Assembly (NCBI GenBank): GCA_029339505.1
Contig: JAQISU010000003.1
Location: forward strand, 24,026,501 to 24,090,500
DNA length: 64,000 nt
Origin: Unio delphinus
Lineage: Eukaryota > Mollusca > Bivalvia > Unionida > Unionidae
Direction of reading: 5' to 3'
Of this stretch, positions 1-13,019 are shown one piece after another. A model generated the notes under the pieces. It made no database searches. It saw only the letters and a program-made list of their open reading frames with translations, and was not told where the DNA came from. The position numbers and the translations under genes were made by a program. Each line of letters starts with the position of its first letter. Position 1 is the first letter of the stretch.

Positions 1-174
1 TCTAATCCAAATACACTCAGAAATTCACATCAAAAGGTATTTTAAAAAAACATATTTGATCCCTTGATTTTTTAAAGATAAGGCTGTGAAAATATTTGAA
101 AGTGTGACAGTTCTGAAAAATATTTGACGCAAATAGATTATAAATTAATCTACCATTTTTTATATATATTACAG

Positions 175-319
175 AAATAACCAGTTCCGCCATCACCTGA
201 TGAAGGGTAATGCTGACCTGGAGGTCAGTAATCCAATGTATGCACCCCAGGGGATGGAGGAAGATGAAGATGATTCTCGTCAACCTTTTGACCATCCCTA
301 TGATTTTGATCCTGAAAAG
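175..319 (+). CDS. LRP1: LRP1-type receptor, penultimate coding exon (cytoplasmic tail, first NPxY)
   Basis: This exon encodes the membrane-distal part of the cytoplasmic tail of an LDL-receptor-related protein, a large endocytic receptor of the plasma membrane. It follows a pyrimidine-rich acceptor ending TTACAG (AG at 173-174) and ends at AAG|GTGATT, so it joins the next exon in phase 0. Read from codon 176 it gives NNQFRHHLMKGNADLEV, then SNPMY, an acidic run MEEDEDD and finally DFDPEK. Known LRP1 tails carry the same layout: a basic/polar start, NPTY, an acidic stretch, then DPDK before a second NPxY. The NPxY motif binds PTB-domain adaptors such as Dab, Shc and ARH-type proteins in the family. 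Ectodomain and membrane segment lie left of the window. LRP1B or another LRP1-like paralogue cannot be excluded. Confidence 0.85.
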
Positions 320-518
320 GTGATTTCTTTTATTTGGTCCTCTTTTTTTTTTTTTTACTGTGAAGAAAACCCCCATAGAAAATAAGTATTTTATGATGCA
401 TTTTTATTTTCCTACCAGTTGCATTAGAATTTATGATACAGCATAACATTTTTTCCAAATTTAACAGTATCTAACATTGCACAAACATTTAGCTCAGCTG
501 GCCAAAGGATTTTGTGTG

Positions 519-830
519 TGATTTGGATTTTTAACATAGGTTTAGCAATTTTGCAGTCATATTGCTATGATGTCTGCAGTGTGGCAGTTTATAGTGATGT
601 CTAGCACTGGGGCATCCTGCCGCAGACATGTAGCATAATGTTCCACCCAGTCACATTATCCTGACACCAGGCCAACCAGTCCTAACACTAACCTCTTAAC
701 ACTGATTGCCTAGCAAGGAAGCTGTAAGTACCATTTTTATAAGTCGTTGATATGACTTGGTCTGTGTTTGAACCCACGACCTACTACATCCGAGGCAGAC
801 ACTCAATCTACTAGGTCATCAGAGTGGCCC
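519..830 (-). mobile_element. SINE-1 copy (tRNA-headed), near full length
   Basis: In reverse orientation this copy has a tRNA-like head (about 750-830) with a B-box-like element (GGGTTCAAAC on the minus strand), then a conserved body containing CTGGTTGGCCTGGTGTCAGG and GTGACTGGGTGG, and ends near TTAAAAATCCAAATCACACA. Five other window copies share the body. The short flanks CCAAAGG at 502-508 and 829-835 may be a target-site duplication. The head is more decayed than in the 44.3-kb copy, so this is an older insertion. Confidence 0.8.
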
Positions 831-3800
831 CAAAGGTTTATCGGAAGGCTCTTAATCTGAACTGCATCATCTTAAATCTGTCAGGATTTGCCATTTTAAA
901 CTTAATCAATTTCAAACTAAATTTTCAGGGATCATACTGGCATGCAATGCTTTCAAATTCATAACTTAAGTTAGCATTTTTAAGAGATGATGTATACCTG
1001 CCATCAAATATGGCTGCCATTACTAAAAATAGAACATCCTTTTTATGAATAACTAGTATGCAAGGCCTGTTTATTTTTTTATAAGTACACAAAGAAATAT
1101 TGCATCTTTTTGAAATGACTATTAGTATATTAATTGTCTTTTATTCTGATAATTATTTTATTTAGTGTTTTTTATTTCATTAAATGAAACCATTACTAAC
1201 TGACTTGAATAATTCTAAGCACCGATAGTCAGATAATTTTGTAGTCCCTATGGTAAAATAGTTATCAGTTCCTGTGGTGAAATTTATCTTGTCTTTCTCC
1301 TTGCACTTTTACTTTTTTTTTCCTGTCTTTCTGCCTTATTGGTTTGAATTTTTGTATTTGTCAGAATTTTTATGCAGTGATAAGTCCACCATACTTCATG
1401 TCATGAAGCCGACTTTCTATGCTGATCATTAGAGAAATATGATAATATCCAGTTTATTCTTAGATTCTCATGTTCTTTGCAGGAGAGGCTGTTTCCACAA
1501 CAGTTAGAAAACACACGTCTTTGAGGTTTTCAGATTGGTTCTTATGTTTGATTATCCTTTTTGAAAATCCTGCATTGAATACAAAACACCCATATACTGT
1601 TAATCACTGCATTGCACTTATGCTTTGACATACATAACTTTTTTCCTTGTGCTTGTATACAGTTTGTAAATATTGAGAAAGTTAAAAACTTGGATTTGGA
1701 TGTGCCTTGCATGCAGTCTGAGAGCAATACTTTCTAAAGTGCATATACTTATGCTGCATACATAATACAGGAATGCTACATTATTCAGAAAATATTGCAT
1801 CCCCATTTTCCAAGTTACCATATCACAAGACCCATGTTTTGTCTTAAATCACCTAGTTTTTGCGTGTCAGGAAGTGGGCATGTTAAATGTAAATGCAGTT
1901 TCTGAAATCAGAGAAACAGGATAATTGGATAGAGGAATTAAAGAAAAAAGAAACAGAAAAATGCTAATTGAATAAATTGTTATCTTGTCAGTGATTGACC
2001 AGATATGGAAATCATTTTCCCACAACATCAGTATCAACAAAGTTTGTTCTCTTTCTTGTGAATGTTTTTAAAAAGTACTGGTGTACTTCATCTGTATATG
2101 TTACAGAATTCAATTTCATTAAAGTAACCCACCCACCCTTCCAAAAAGTGAACTCCCTCCAAAATAGCCCTAGTGATATGGAGACTCTGTCCTTATACTG
2201 GCAGAATCTGACAGCACTGATGACATTGTGTTCAAAAGTGCCCTCTCACTGACTTTTCTAATGTGGCCAGCAGCTGGCATTTTCATGCAAAAATGTAAAA
2301 TGTACCTATCCCACCCTGAGACCAGCCACATAATAGTTTTTTTTACAGATAGAAATTTCACTAATATTTGTTATTCAACACAGGACATTTGTTCTAACAA
2401 GCCGATGAAGTAACTTTGATCAATAGGGAGAGGCAAGTAGTCTGATTATCCTTAGTGTTGTTTGTTAGAAGGTTTTGATAAATACTGGAAATACTAGTAA
2501 GTCAATTGCTGAAATGCACATTAATGATCATCTAGATCAGAAAACAATTTGGTCCCCTGACATTAAAATGGTGGCTACTCTCATAGATTACAAAATGTTC
2601 TTGATAGGTTACCAGACAAAAATTAGTCAATCATGTGACTCCAGAATGAAAAGTAAAAGCAATTAGACTCAATGAAAACATGAGAATCATGTGATCATTG
2701 CTGAAAAATTTAACACTGGAAAGATTCAAATAGACCTCGTCAGTATGCAATCAGCTGCAGTGAGTGGGAAAATGAAATCCATCGACTGGGATAGTAATAG
2801 CTACATATATTTGCCCAGTTTTACTCACAAGGTGGTTTTGCATAATTGATGAATATTCATTATAAATTTAGATAAGATTGATTTATATTTTATTACTTTA
2901 AGTCCATAACCTGATAACATTCCTATAATATTTAGATGAAAATATTAAATATTTAAATATTAGTTATGCCTCTTGTACTTTTTATATGTAGTTATTTCTT
3001 ATACCTGTATGGTTCCCCTTTAGAAAAGTCCATCTTGATGTATCACTGTACTATATTCATAAAGTTGGAACACTTGTTTAGAACCATAGCAGATAATGGC
3101 GATTAGTATTTGCACATGGACAACTTAAAAACACAAATAAAAAATATTAATGCGAGCTTCATTTATTTCTTTGTGATATTTGAGTATTTCACCTGCAGAT
3201 CTATCCCACACATCAAACCTCCATACAGTTTTCCATTTCCTTGTTTTTGCCACTCAAGCCCTTTTCACCCAAGCTCCTTGTACATGTATGCAGAGTATCA
3301 TGGCAGAGCCTCGGTTAGATCAACAATTTTTGAATTAAGTTTAATATTTGCTAGCATTCATGAAAGTTTTTCAGTTAATTTCAGAGTCAAATGTTCAGTA
3401 CCATAACAGTGTAATATTGTTTCATCTTTCATATTTTCTTTATTTATGAGGGAGAACTGTATAGGATAAAAGTTTTTGGTTGGGACTCCATGGCCATGGT
3501 CTGGAAGTGGGATAGATGTAACAAAAGACGTGGGAATGAAGTAGCTCTAGTTCAACATGTCTTTTTGTATTTGAATCCACTGCTGTTTGATTCTTCTTTA
3601 AATACATTACCCAATCATAATACCTTTGGAGAACTACTAACAACTTCTAAATCCATCCCTCCCAGATGCTATTTTTTAAGCTAAAAGTTGTCTGCTGACC
3701 TATGTGGCAGTTGGGCAGAGTGATGTTCCCTCAGGTATAATTCTTGACCGCCAAGTCTACAAGCTTGTCAGTTAAAATTTCTGCTTGTGCCAGGAAGCAT

Positions 3801-4692
3801 GCTCTCATCACAAGAGACCTTGTAAAAGCCAGAATCAATGTGGTAAATATACCCTTACAAGCCGGAGGAGTTTTTCACTTTTAGGGACAGTATTCTATAT
3901 TTGTATTTCCAACTTTTTTGCTTCTTATCCCATTCAAAGTTCTGCCTTTACAATGGGCTAGCGCTTTGTCATCATCACATTTATTTACTTGCATGGTGAG
4001 CCTAAGCAACTTCACATTCAGTTCAGGTTGTTATTATTTCGTATGTGCAGGTTTCTAGCATTTATGAAAACATCTAAGATATGTGTAATTCCACTATGAA
4101 TGGGTATATTTCATTGAGTTTATATTCAAGGCATTCGTAGTGTCTGGGTGCCAGCTTGTACAGGTGGGCCGTGGTTTTTTTCCCTTAGGTAGTTGCTATA
4201 ACATTACCCCAGTTACCTTCTCTGTGAAGTTTTTTTTTTGGTGTGTTATGAAGATATTTCTTTACTGCTTTGGCTATAGTCAGACAAGTACAGGTTTCTA
4301 TACGTGGTTTACTTAGTCATCTTGTGCTGATTTATCTTTCAATAAACCACTCTTGAACCTTGTTTATCTGCATAAAGCATTTCATCTTATTCAAAGAGAA
4401 CTGGGTCACTCACATGGGTAGTCTATGTGATTTCACAAGTTAGGTTTGGGCTACAACATATATATATATGTGTGCATGTCTTTATGCTCTGAAGAAACTA
4501 GTATCATTTCTGGTACATGCAGGTGAGTTTCCTTTACCTCAGCATTCTTAGCCTTGGAACACTATGCTTCAATGGTTCTACCTGTATGTGCTATCCTTGA
4601 CCTTCTCTACAGGTAGCCTTGTAATTAAGATCATCTGCTATCACTTTTTACAGGTGGCCATCATTTGGTATAGCTCTTCCCTGTATTAAAAA

Positions 4693-4924
4693 ATCCGAGT
4701 GGTCTAAAGCACTCTCCGTTACTGATCACTGCCATCTCACCTCTTTCTGCGTGGGTTTGAGTCTCAGATTTGACCAATGTGGATATGTGAGAAAGCTTGC
4801 CAGTAGCTTCTCATGGTTCGGTGGTTCTTTCCTGGGTTCTTCCTCTACCATTAATAGTGGCCACCATGTATAGCCTATCTTGTGCTGAAAAACGGCATTA
4901 AACCCTAATAAAACAACAACAACA
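4693..4924 (+). mobile_element. SINE-2 copy (tRNA-Leu/Ser-like head, AAC tail)
   Basis: The head has a 'tccgagtggtctaaagc' A-box-like region and a 'gtgggtttgagtctcag' B-box-like region. The body includes 'gagaaagcttgccagtagc', 'tcggtggttctttcc' and 'ggccaccatgtatagc', and it ends 'gtgctgaaaaacggcattaa' plus an (AAC)n-type tail. Two other window copies share all of these blocks. Confidence 0.8.
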
Positions 4925-7125
4925 AGAATTATGTGTGCAGGTTCACAGGTTTATCCATTAAACCTCCAGACAGATGTTATTGCCATACAATTCATTGCCC
5001 TATAAGACTGTTATACAATTTTTCGGTAAGCTTTTAAAGATTTAGCTCTGCACCCACATTGTATACTAAAGACAAGTGCATTGCTACAGTTTTTTATGTT
5101 TTGCTCCATTTGTCTTAAAGATTCAAACTATTGCCATAGTGTAAAAACACAGCTCAGGATGAAAACATCACCATTCTGCATGCTGACGTTTCCTCAGTGT
5201 GAGAATTGCTGGTGGACAAGTATGATAATTCAACCTACCCTTCAGCCACAAAGTGCTAGACATTGACATGTTCAAAACAGCTCTGGCACCCAAGTCACCA
5301 CTACAGCACACTTGTTCTTCTCACTCAGCATACATACGGACAGGATACAAGGATTAGATTCCCAATAAACTGTCCCAAACTGATTATCCTTATGATATTC
5401 TCCCAACAATGATGGCATATTTTAATTGCCACTGGCCTATATCATATACTATGGATCATGAGGTGGCAAAAAATAAATATTGTGTGTTTAATCACTAACA
5501 ATCAGGCTTCCAGTATGTCAAATCTGCAGATGTGTACGAAACAGTCTAACCCATATACCACCTCATTCGGTATGAATAGTTCTTCATGCTTCAACAGATG
5601 TCCCTTCACAATTTCTCTACACTCAGCCATGAGAAAAGACTTTTTAATCAACAACTGCCTCCAAATCCTAATTTATTTTTAGAGCCATTCTATGAGTTTA
5701 GTGAGTGACAGACCTCATCACTTTTTGCCAGCTAAGTCTGAACAATTACAGGGGACCTTACCTCACCAAATGCAATCAAGATGTTGGTTGTTCTCCAGTG
5801 CTGTCATCTATTGTACACTATCTGATGGTTTGGGAAGATTCACCCTTCCGAGCCTTCAGTGACGACATTTTCCTCCTTTGCTTTTCCACTCCATCAGCAA
5901 CCAGGACCTGAGCTCCAGCATCTGTTGATCCTTGGATGGAATGGAAGAGTCTGATTTCAGTTACTCACACCGGCTGTGAGGGTTACATACATTCTAACCT
6001 GCCTTTATTGTCAGTTCATTGGTTGTTCTACCTTTGTCATACACCAGTCTTTCATTTGCAAATCCCAGCAGTTGACAGTGATATTGCCATTTAGGGTTGA
6101 CAAAATCACACTCCATACATTTTGATTCCACTTGGAAGTTAGTGTGCACTATCGTTGCCATGTCCTGGATTAAATGGGTTATTCACTTGGCAAATAGAGA
6201 AATAACCCTGGTTCCAAAAGATTTATTAACGCATTTCATCTCACAAGGTTAGAACAGTTCCATTGTTCTGGAATAAGTACGTTATTCATGCAGCATATAG
6301 GGAAATAACCTCAGCTTAAATGAACTTGTTATGCATGAGGTTAGAGCAGTTGCTTCCAGCCTAGCATTCGGTTAGAACTATTTGCTAATTGATATCACTT
6401 GGGCTGTCATTCTCAAGCTTTTATTTCTGTGATCTGTTATCCCAGAGGGCAATTCATTCTAGTAGGACTTATATCTACAGCTCAACAGATCACCCTTCAA
6501 GGTCGATTGTCAGCTACTTAAAATGCAGCTTCAAGGATTTGCAGGGTGGGGTGGGGATTATTTCCCTATTTCAAGCCATGCCCCAACAGATGGAGTCCCC
6601 ACGAGTCGGGTTACCTAGAAGTTGTCTCATATAGTGGACCTTAGATGACTGGAGGTAGTACCTCATTGGGTAAGGGGATTTACCTCTGTTCCTCTTATTC
6701 TCCTAATTTATTATGATTGGATAACATATTTTAAAAAGAAAGCAATTTTCCTTGTGAAACGTTTCTTTGAGAATACTTACCCAATCATAATACACATGCA
6801 CCCTAGCAGCCTCCCCACAGTTTCATCCATAGAAAGCATGCCTTCCACTCTAGTAGTAACTGTTGTGTTCTTAAGATTTTACCACCAAGTCTTATACCTA
6901 TGGGGAGATCACTCTATCAGACCATGGCATAGGTGTGTAGACAACTCTTTGCCCTGTTTGGCTAAAAATAGTATCTGGGAGGGCTGGATTTGTGAGGTAT
7001 TAGTAATTCTCCTAATGTAAGTAAACATATTTTACTTGGAAAAATTGATTCCTTTTTTTCAGTTCAGTTTTAGTAATGTAATGTTTTAATATGGTAATAT
7101 AATTTAATTTTTATAACCTTTTCAG

Positions 7126-7248
7126 ACAACAAACTTTGCCAATCCAATGTACGAAACATTTTTCAGTGATAGTACTCAGGTGCTCTTAGCCAAAGATGAT
7201 GACGGTAATGAAGAACAACCACTGAAAAATGGTATTGAAAAGAAATAG
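7126..7248 (+). CDS. LRP1: LRP1-type receptor, last coding exon (second NPxY, C-terminus)
   Basis: This is the C-terminal coding exon. It starts after TTTTCAG and reads TTNFANPMYETFFSDST, then QVLLAKDDDGNEEQPLK and ends NGIEKK with TAG at 7246-7248. The first residues match the PTNFTNPVYATLY segment of vertebrate LRP1. The Tyr of NPMY also starts a YETF (YxxPhi-type) motif, the position that serves as the main endocytosis signal in LRP1. The following LL within QVLLAK lines up with the distal dileucine of LRP1, and the acidic C-terminus also corresponds. Phase 0 agrees with the upstream exon, giving 88 visible tail residues against about 100 in vertebrate LRP1. Codons look intact. Confidence 0.88.
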   Translation, partial: TTNFANPMYETFFSDSTQVLLAKDDDGNEEQPLKNGIEKK

Positions 7249-10200
7249 GCCATTCATCATCAGACATTTTTAAAATTTTACAATGGATTTTATGACTTCC
7301 AAAGGAAATGTCAGTCTTTAGGGACTTTGTCAACATCACAGACTGGTTTCATTTTCCAGAAATAGTGTGACTTCACAAGGATGTGTCACTATCTGGAAGA
7401 TGTATAGTTCTAGCAACAATATTGATTACAGTGAAATTGTTCATTTTCAATTGCAATTTTCCATGCTTCATTTTATTTCCAGCGAGTTTTTCCTTGATCA
7501 GGAAATAAATGCATATCCATGATTTAGTGAATGTTTATTACAACTGTTAACTGTGTAGTTTTGTGTGGTTGCATCAGTGAATTCATCAGTCTCTGGGAAG
7601 AAGCAGTTGTCTGTTTCCAGAAAATGGCTTAAATTTAATTTCTGCTTGGTTGGGAACAGTTAACTTCTTTCCGATAAAACCAAATGTGAATCTGTCACAG
7701 CACAGAATGCATTCTACTTCCAGGAAGTGGATCATTTCTGGGACTTCATTATGAATATCATACTAATTCTTTCTGGTTAATTAGTAAAGTGACTTTTACT
7801 AAATCTCAAAAGAAATATATGTGAGAAGGAAGTCGGGGTTTGTAAACAATGTGTTATGAGCCTTGCAAAAGCACTTAACAATACTATGGCTGTTTCATAA
7901 CATATTATTGTTTTATATTGTTGACTGCCTTAAATTAATAACTGTAATCAATAATTGGTACTATTTCAGATTTTATGTCTTGAAACTGATTTATCATTAC
8001 ATTCCTATTTGGAATTGAGTGATACAGTTTCATGGCAGGGATTTTATAAGCCAACCTTAAAGTATTGGGGACAGTTTTAACTGAGATTCTTGGGGGCCCA
8101 TTTCAACTAGTTCGGTATAAGGGGGAGGCTGATGTATGTCAAATGTACCAAGTGTATGCGATTATAAAGGAAAATATTATATCTCTGTTAATTAGTGGAT
8201 TAAGGATGCCAGAGCAGATATAAATTTTCTGCCATGACTGACACTTACATGTCTTCCATGCAATACAGATAGTGATAATGGAGCAAAAATTGTTGCAATG
8301 CAGAATATTTAGTCTATTTCAAGTCTTAAATGTATCAATGGTATTAAATACTATCTTGGTAGATTTTATATGACTGCACTCATTTATTGCACCACTATAT
8401 TTACCATAAATATAAGTTGCACAGTTGTAAAACAATAACTTGAATGTACATAGTATAGAACTCTGTCACATTCCTTTGCTAGTTGATTGATTTTGGTGCT
8501 CTCCATCATTTCCATCTTAAAACTGAACTGTTTCTTTTCTAGCATTTAAAAGCTCTTTGTGTTGATACCCATTTTATGTTTTCCTGTTTTTGCTGGTCAG
8601 AGAAATTATTTATTATTTTATTTGGTCAAAAGAAGCAAATCATTTTTTGATCCAATTCCAAGCCAGAAAGTCAAGATAATTATGTTTGCTAAGCAAAACA
8701 TAGTGTTGTCATATATAGCCTTGAAATTTTTGTTTTGAATTTTTTTTAAAATACAGAAATGTCTCTCATTTTGCAGAGGTATAACCCCCATGTCATATGG
8801 AATGACACATGGTCTTTTTTAAAAATCAATATTCCAATACTTAGGAAAAAGGCTGAAAGAACTTGTTTAAAAAACTTTAAAATAGTGACTTTCAGCTTCA
8901 CAGCTTCTAGAATTTTGGATTACTGCATTGTACTGTCAAATTTGTCTCAAGATGTCTTCTTCATCAAAAAATCTTCTATCTTGTACAGTCAGATTTTCCT
9001 GTGATGTCTTTTTTATCAAATAATCCTCTGTCTTAAACAGCTGTACAGACTGAAAAAAATTAAAACATGAAATATTCTTAAGCAGTCACCTGTCATCACT
9101 TTGTTTCTAATCTGTTGTCCATAATGTTTATCCAATTCTTTTTATGGATTCAGTACCTCCATGCTTAGTGTCCTTTATTTTTTACCAAATGACTTGCTAA
9201 TACTACTACTACTAATAATATCAGTATTATCAGTAATATATGCTCATACTAAAATTAGCATCAAATTATGTATGAATCCAAGGTCTGTTGTGTAAATTTT
9301 ATGAGCCAAGGGAGGCAAATCGGATTCAGCATATCATTTCATTTTTATTGTAGTTATCTCTCTTAGATTATGTTCTTATTATAAAAGTTGAGACAATAAT
9401 AGATGTTTTTAAAAAGAAATCACCACAATAAATGCTCAAAGATTGTTTCAAAATATTAATGTAAAATCTCTTGCAGCACATAAAGAATAGAAGCTTGTTC
9501 AAAGTAGTTTAAGATCGCTAAAAGCAATGAATAGAAATCTGGAAATACTTCTGAGTTTTGTTATTTCATCTGATCTTATATAAATTGTATCACTTCAACT
9601 CTCCAAGCCATCAGTGTTTTCACTGGTTAGATAATAAATAATTGTTTCTGCTAAGACTTTGGTTAAATATTTTAATTTAAATTTTTTTCCTAAATTCCTT
9701 GATTGATTCTCATCTCACTTGGCATTAATAATTAGGAAGCTAAAAATTCATTATACATGTTTGACCTTTTACTTTGGGGTTGAGGTCTCAGATTTTATGC
9801 CGTTTTATTAGCTTATATTTCTCAAACAATGTGATGGATTTGCTTCATACTTGGAATGAATAATTGTGAAACTATGCAAATCATTGGGTGACATGCATTC
9901 TTGACCCTTTGACCTTGTTTTTTAGGTCATAGTCAGAAATTCTTCATTAATTTCCTGATTAATGTTTTCTTGTTTGCCTTAATTTCTTTAATTAATTTCT
10001 TCATACTTGGAATGATTAATTAAGACGATAAGAGGATTAATTCAGTGTCTGCTTGCTCCATTTTCAAAGGGTCAAGGTTGGAGTCAGAAACTTTGTTATG
10101 TTTTTTTTTTTCTTCAAGCTTTTTCTTTTGCTTATATTTCTTAAAACCCGTGATGGATTGTTTATGTATGAATCATTTATGAAGCCAAGTCATTACGTGA

Positions 10201-11691
10201 AATACGTGTTCCACCAGTTTGACCTGACGAGTCAAGGTCATACATACTACAGTATTGCTTTCATTTTGGTCTCAACATATGGACCCTGACATGTTCAGTG
10301 GATTCATTGATCATCGATAAAATTGTTATTACATTTTTCAACTCCTTTTTGTGCCTATTTCTGGATACAAAAATGTGGTACTTTGATTTCAAAAAGATGA
10401 TTTCATGTGATCATTGAGGTGGGACAAATTAGAAGATATGACAGTTATTGAAAATATTTGAGAAAGAAAATTTCATTACATGTAATAGAATTACCTGTAC
10501 ATGCACAAAACATTAGGAAGTGTGTATTGCTGATTCAGCAGAAAGAATAAGCTGGTATGGGAATACTGACATTTTTATATGCTGTATTTGGCAAATTCTT
10601 TTCACTGACTCGACACAGAACATAAATGTGTTTTGTTTTTCTCACTTAACCCCACACTTTTTAAATTTTGTGACAATCTGAATGAATCATAAGCTATAAG
10701 ATTTTTTGGTGTGTCTGAAAATATCAAAACATGGGCATCAAAGAAAACGCCTAAATCGGGGTATGTCATTCTGAAATATGGATTGAACATCTGTACGAAA
10801 TGATGGATCAACTAGGTAAGGTAAACTAGTAAAGTAATAAATGCATTTATGTTGATGACTAATTTTATTAGAGTACACTGTCTTATTATTCCAATATTAG
10901 CTGCAATAATCTGAATATTTATGTCTGGTTGTTGAGGTTAAGTATGATGGAATAACAGATGCATTTTTTGCAGTTTCAGATTGGTAGCATACCAAAAAAA
11001 TTAAACCATTTCATGTCTATATACAATTGGCGTTTAAATCAACACATTAATGATTTTTTGGGATTGTAAATGTTACAGACTGTTCTATGAATGTATTTTA
11101 TGTAAAGTATTTATATAGCTTTGTCCGTAAAACTCCTTTCAAAGTATGGTAATGGTTGGTTTTAGCATGCAAAGAAGTCCCTAATATTTTTATTTGAATG
11201 CATGCTTTCGTGATTTTTAATTTAAAAGAAACCCAAACAAACTCTTCTACAGAAAATGTAACATTGGTTGTTGTGTTAGTTTTAAAGCATCATTAATATG
11301 GATGCAAGAATTTGGTTTTATATGTATGTATATATTAGCTCATAACAGTACCAGCACAGTAAAGGATATATGATGACAATTAAAATAGAATTCTAAATAT
11401 GTAAAAATGAAGAACTACACGAAACATCAAGGAAGATAAACCATTACATGAAGTATAACAAACATTAAATGTAAAAGATAAAGATGTTAAAATTTTATAA
11501 AGATAAATTAAAAAAAAATATAGATGTAAAACATAACAAAAGTTCTTTTTCTGTATTTGAAAGAATAATATCACAATCTGTATATAGGTTCTACTTTAGC
11601 ATTGTCTGACAATTGTACTATATTTTTGTACAAAACATGGATATAAGAATATTAAATGTGTTATACTTTATATGTTTTTGTAGCAAATAAA
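7249..11691 (+). other. probable 3' UTR of the LRP gene
   Basis: This AT-rich stretch follows the stop codon and has no further coding signal. Several AATAAA hexamers occur; the best placed is 11686-11691, followed by a T/GT-rich segment (TCTGTATTGTTTTTGTATAG) that suits a cleavage signal. Two similar stretches near 9770-9950 and 10070-10290 share a 'gatggatt...cttcata...aagtcatt...gacc' pattern and look like an old tandem or dispersed repeat. The true end of the transcript cannot be fixed without RNA data. Confidence 0.5.
11686..11691 (+). promoter_or_regulatory. candidate polyadenylation signal AATAAA (LRP gene)
   Basis: A canonical AATAAA hexamer is followed within about 20-40 bases by a GT/T-rich element. 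It would give a 3' UTR of about 4.4 kb. Earlier hexamers, for example at 7504-7509, could be used instead. Confidence 0.4.
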
Positions 11692-12230
11692 CGAAATATG
11701 TATGAATTCTGTATTGTTTTTGTATAGCATCATTACGTTTATGTAGGAAAAATGTCATTATTTTCTGAGAATTCTTTCATGTGAACGAATATACTTTGTG
11801 CTAAAAATATTTTTGTTGATGTATCTTTCTATCTCATGCTGTATACATTAATTCCTGTATCACCATAATGTTAGGATAGGTATTTCAGTATTGTATTAAT
11901 CAATTCATGTTAGAATATGATTTAAATATGTGTTATCCATGCAGAACATATTGTATAGAGGGTAATTTTGTGGAAAAAAAATGCTTTTGTTAATCTCATT
12001 TTTGTTCTATGGTGCTTTTGCTGTTATGATGAATCATGATGTACAGCATTTTGGAGGAGATGTTTCTACAAAGATGCTTGATGATGAAATTTAGACAATT
12101 TTAAAACTGCAGGCTAAGACAGAATTAATTTGTGCATCCAGTTATCAATCAGTAGCTATATGCATTGATCCATTATTATTTGGATATAATGCTTTGCATG
12201 GTAGTCACAGACCATTCTGCATTGTAATTG
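11692..12230. other. intergenic, no gene seen
   Basis: AT-rich sequence downstream of the candidate polyadenylation signal. No frame, RNA gene or repeat stands out. Confidence 0.6.
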
Positions 12231-12550
12231 AAATTGCGGTAAAGTGGTACACATTATAAGCAAGTGGTGTACACCACAAAGCAAGGCAAGTTGTGTACAC
12301 TACAAAGCAAGTGATGTACTTAACAAAGCAAGGCAAGTGGTGTACACTACAAAGCAAGTGGTGTAGACTACAAAGCAAGTGGTTTACACTTGAAAGCAGG
12401 TGGTATACATTATAAAGCAAGTGGTGTACATGACAAAGAAAGTTATGTACATTACAGAGCAAGTGGTATACATTACAGAGCAAGTTATGTACATTGCAGA
12501 GCAAGTGGTGTACATTACAAAGCAAGTGGTATACACTACAAAGCAGGTGT
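12231..12550. repeat. minisatellite, about 21-bp unit
   Basis: Roughly fifteen imperfect copies of a unit close to 'gtggtgtacactacaaagcaa'. Because many units are 21 bp, the minus strand stays open for 106 codons with a degenerate heptapeptide (LLCNVHH-like). That frame is a by-product of the repeat and has no other sign of being a gene. Confidence 0.85.
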
Positions 12551-13019
12551 AGTTAATAATTGATGCGGGTGTTTTTACAAAACCTTAATTTAGCTTTTAT
12601 ACCAGTTTATAGTGAGTTTGATCAATTTAAGAGCATTTTCAAAATATAAAACTATATAACTGTACCTGTGTTATAACAGGGACTGTTATGCAGAGAGATC
12701 ATATAACGAATGGCCACATCATATTTCAGTTATCACTAATTGATGTGCATGAATATTTGATGTGACAAAATCAACTGTTGATATTTCCATTTATGTTTTC
12801 AATAGTCAAATAAAAATCAGAAAATATGTAGCATAGCTAGAGTATTCCTGGTGAGCATACAGAAGGAGAAACCATTTCCTCAGAGAGTGTGAGCAGTGTT
12901 ACTAGTAAAAGAGATTTAATTCTTACATACATGCTTTTGTTTCTTTTTCATTGCCCCACTCAAGAAATTATTCACTCCTAACCTCCACCCCATTCCCATT
13001 GAAATTGAAAACTGTGTAT

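Larger units (their letters stand above)
320..7125 (+). other. intron between the last two LRP exons
   Basis: This intron of about 6.8 kb is bounded by GTGATT at 320 and a TTTTCAG acceptor at 7119-7125. It contains one reverse SINE-1 copy (519-830) and one forward SINE-2 copy (4693-4924). The rest is AT-rich sequence with only short chance reading frames. The part from about 5.0 to 6.6 kb has somewhat more G+C and several frames of 60-80 codons, but no domain I recognise; it may be an old decayed insertion. Confidence 0.75.

Noticed and set aside
5080..6640. Run of short plus-strand frames in the LRP intron, suspected decayed transposon
   Set aside because: No recognisable domain in any frame; only the slightly higher G+C supports the idea.
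12205..12525. 106-codon minus-strand frame with a heptapeptide repeat
   Set aside because: It stays open because the minisatellite unit is about 21 bp; no start context, splice sites or homologue supports a gene.
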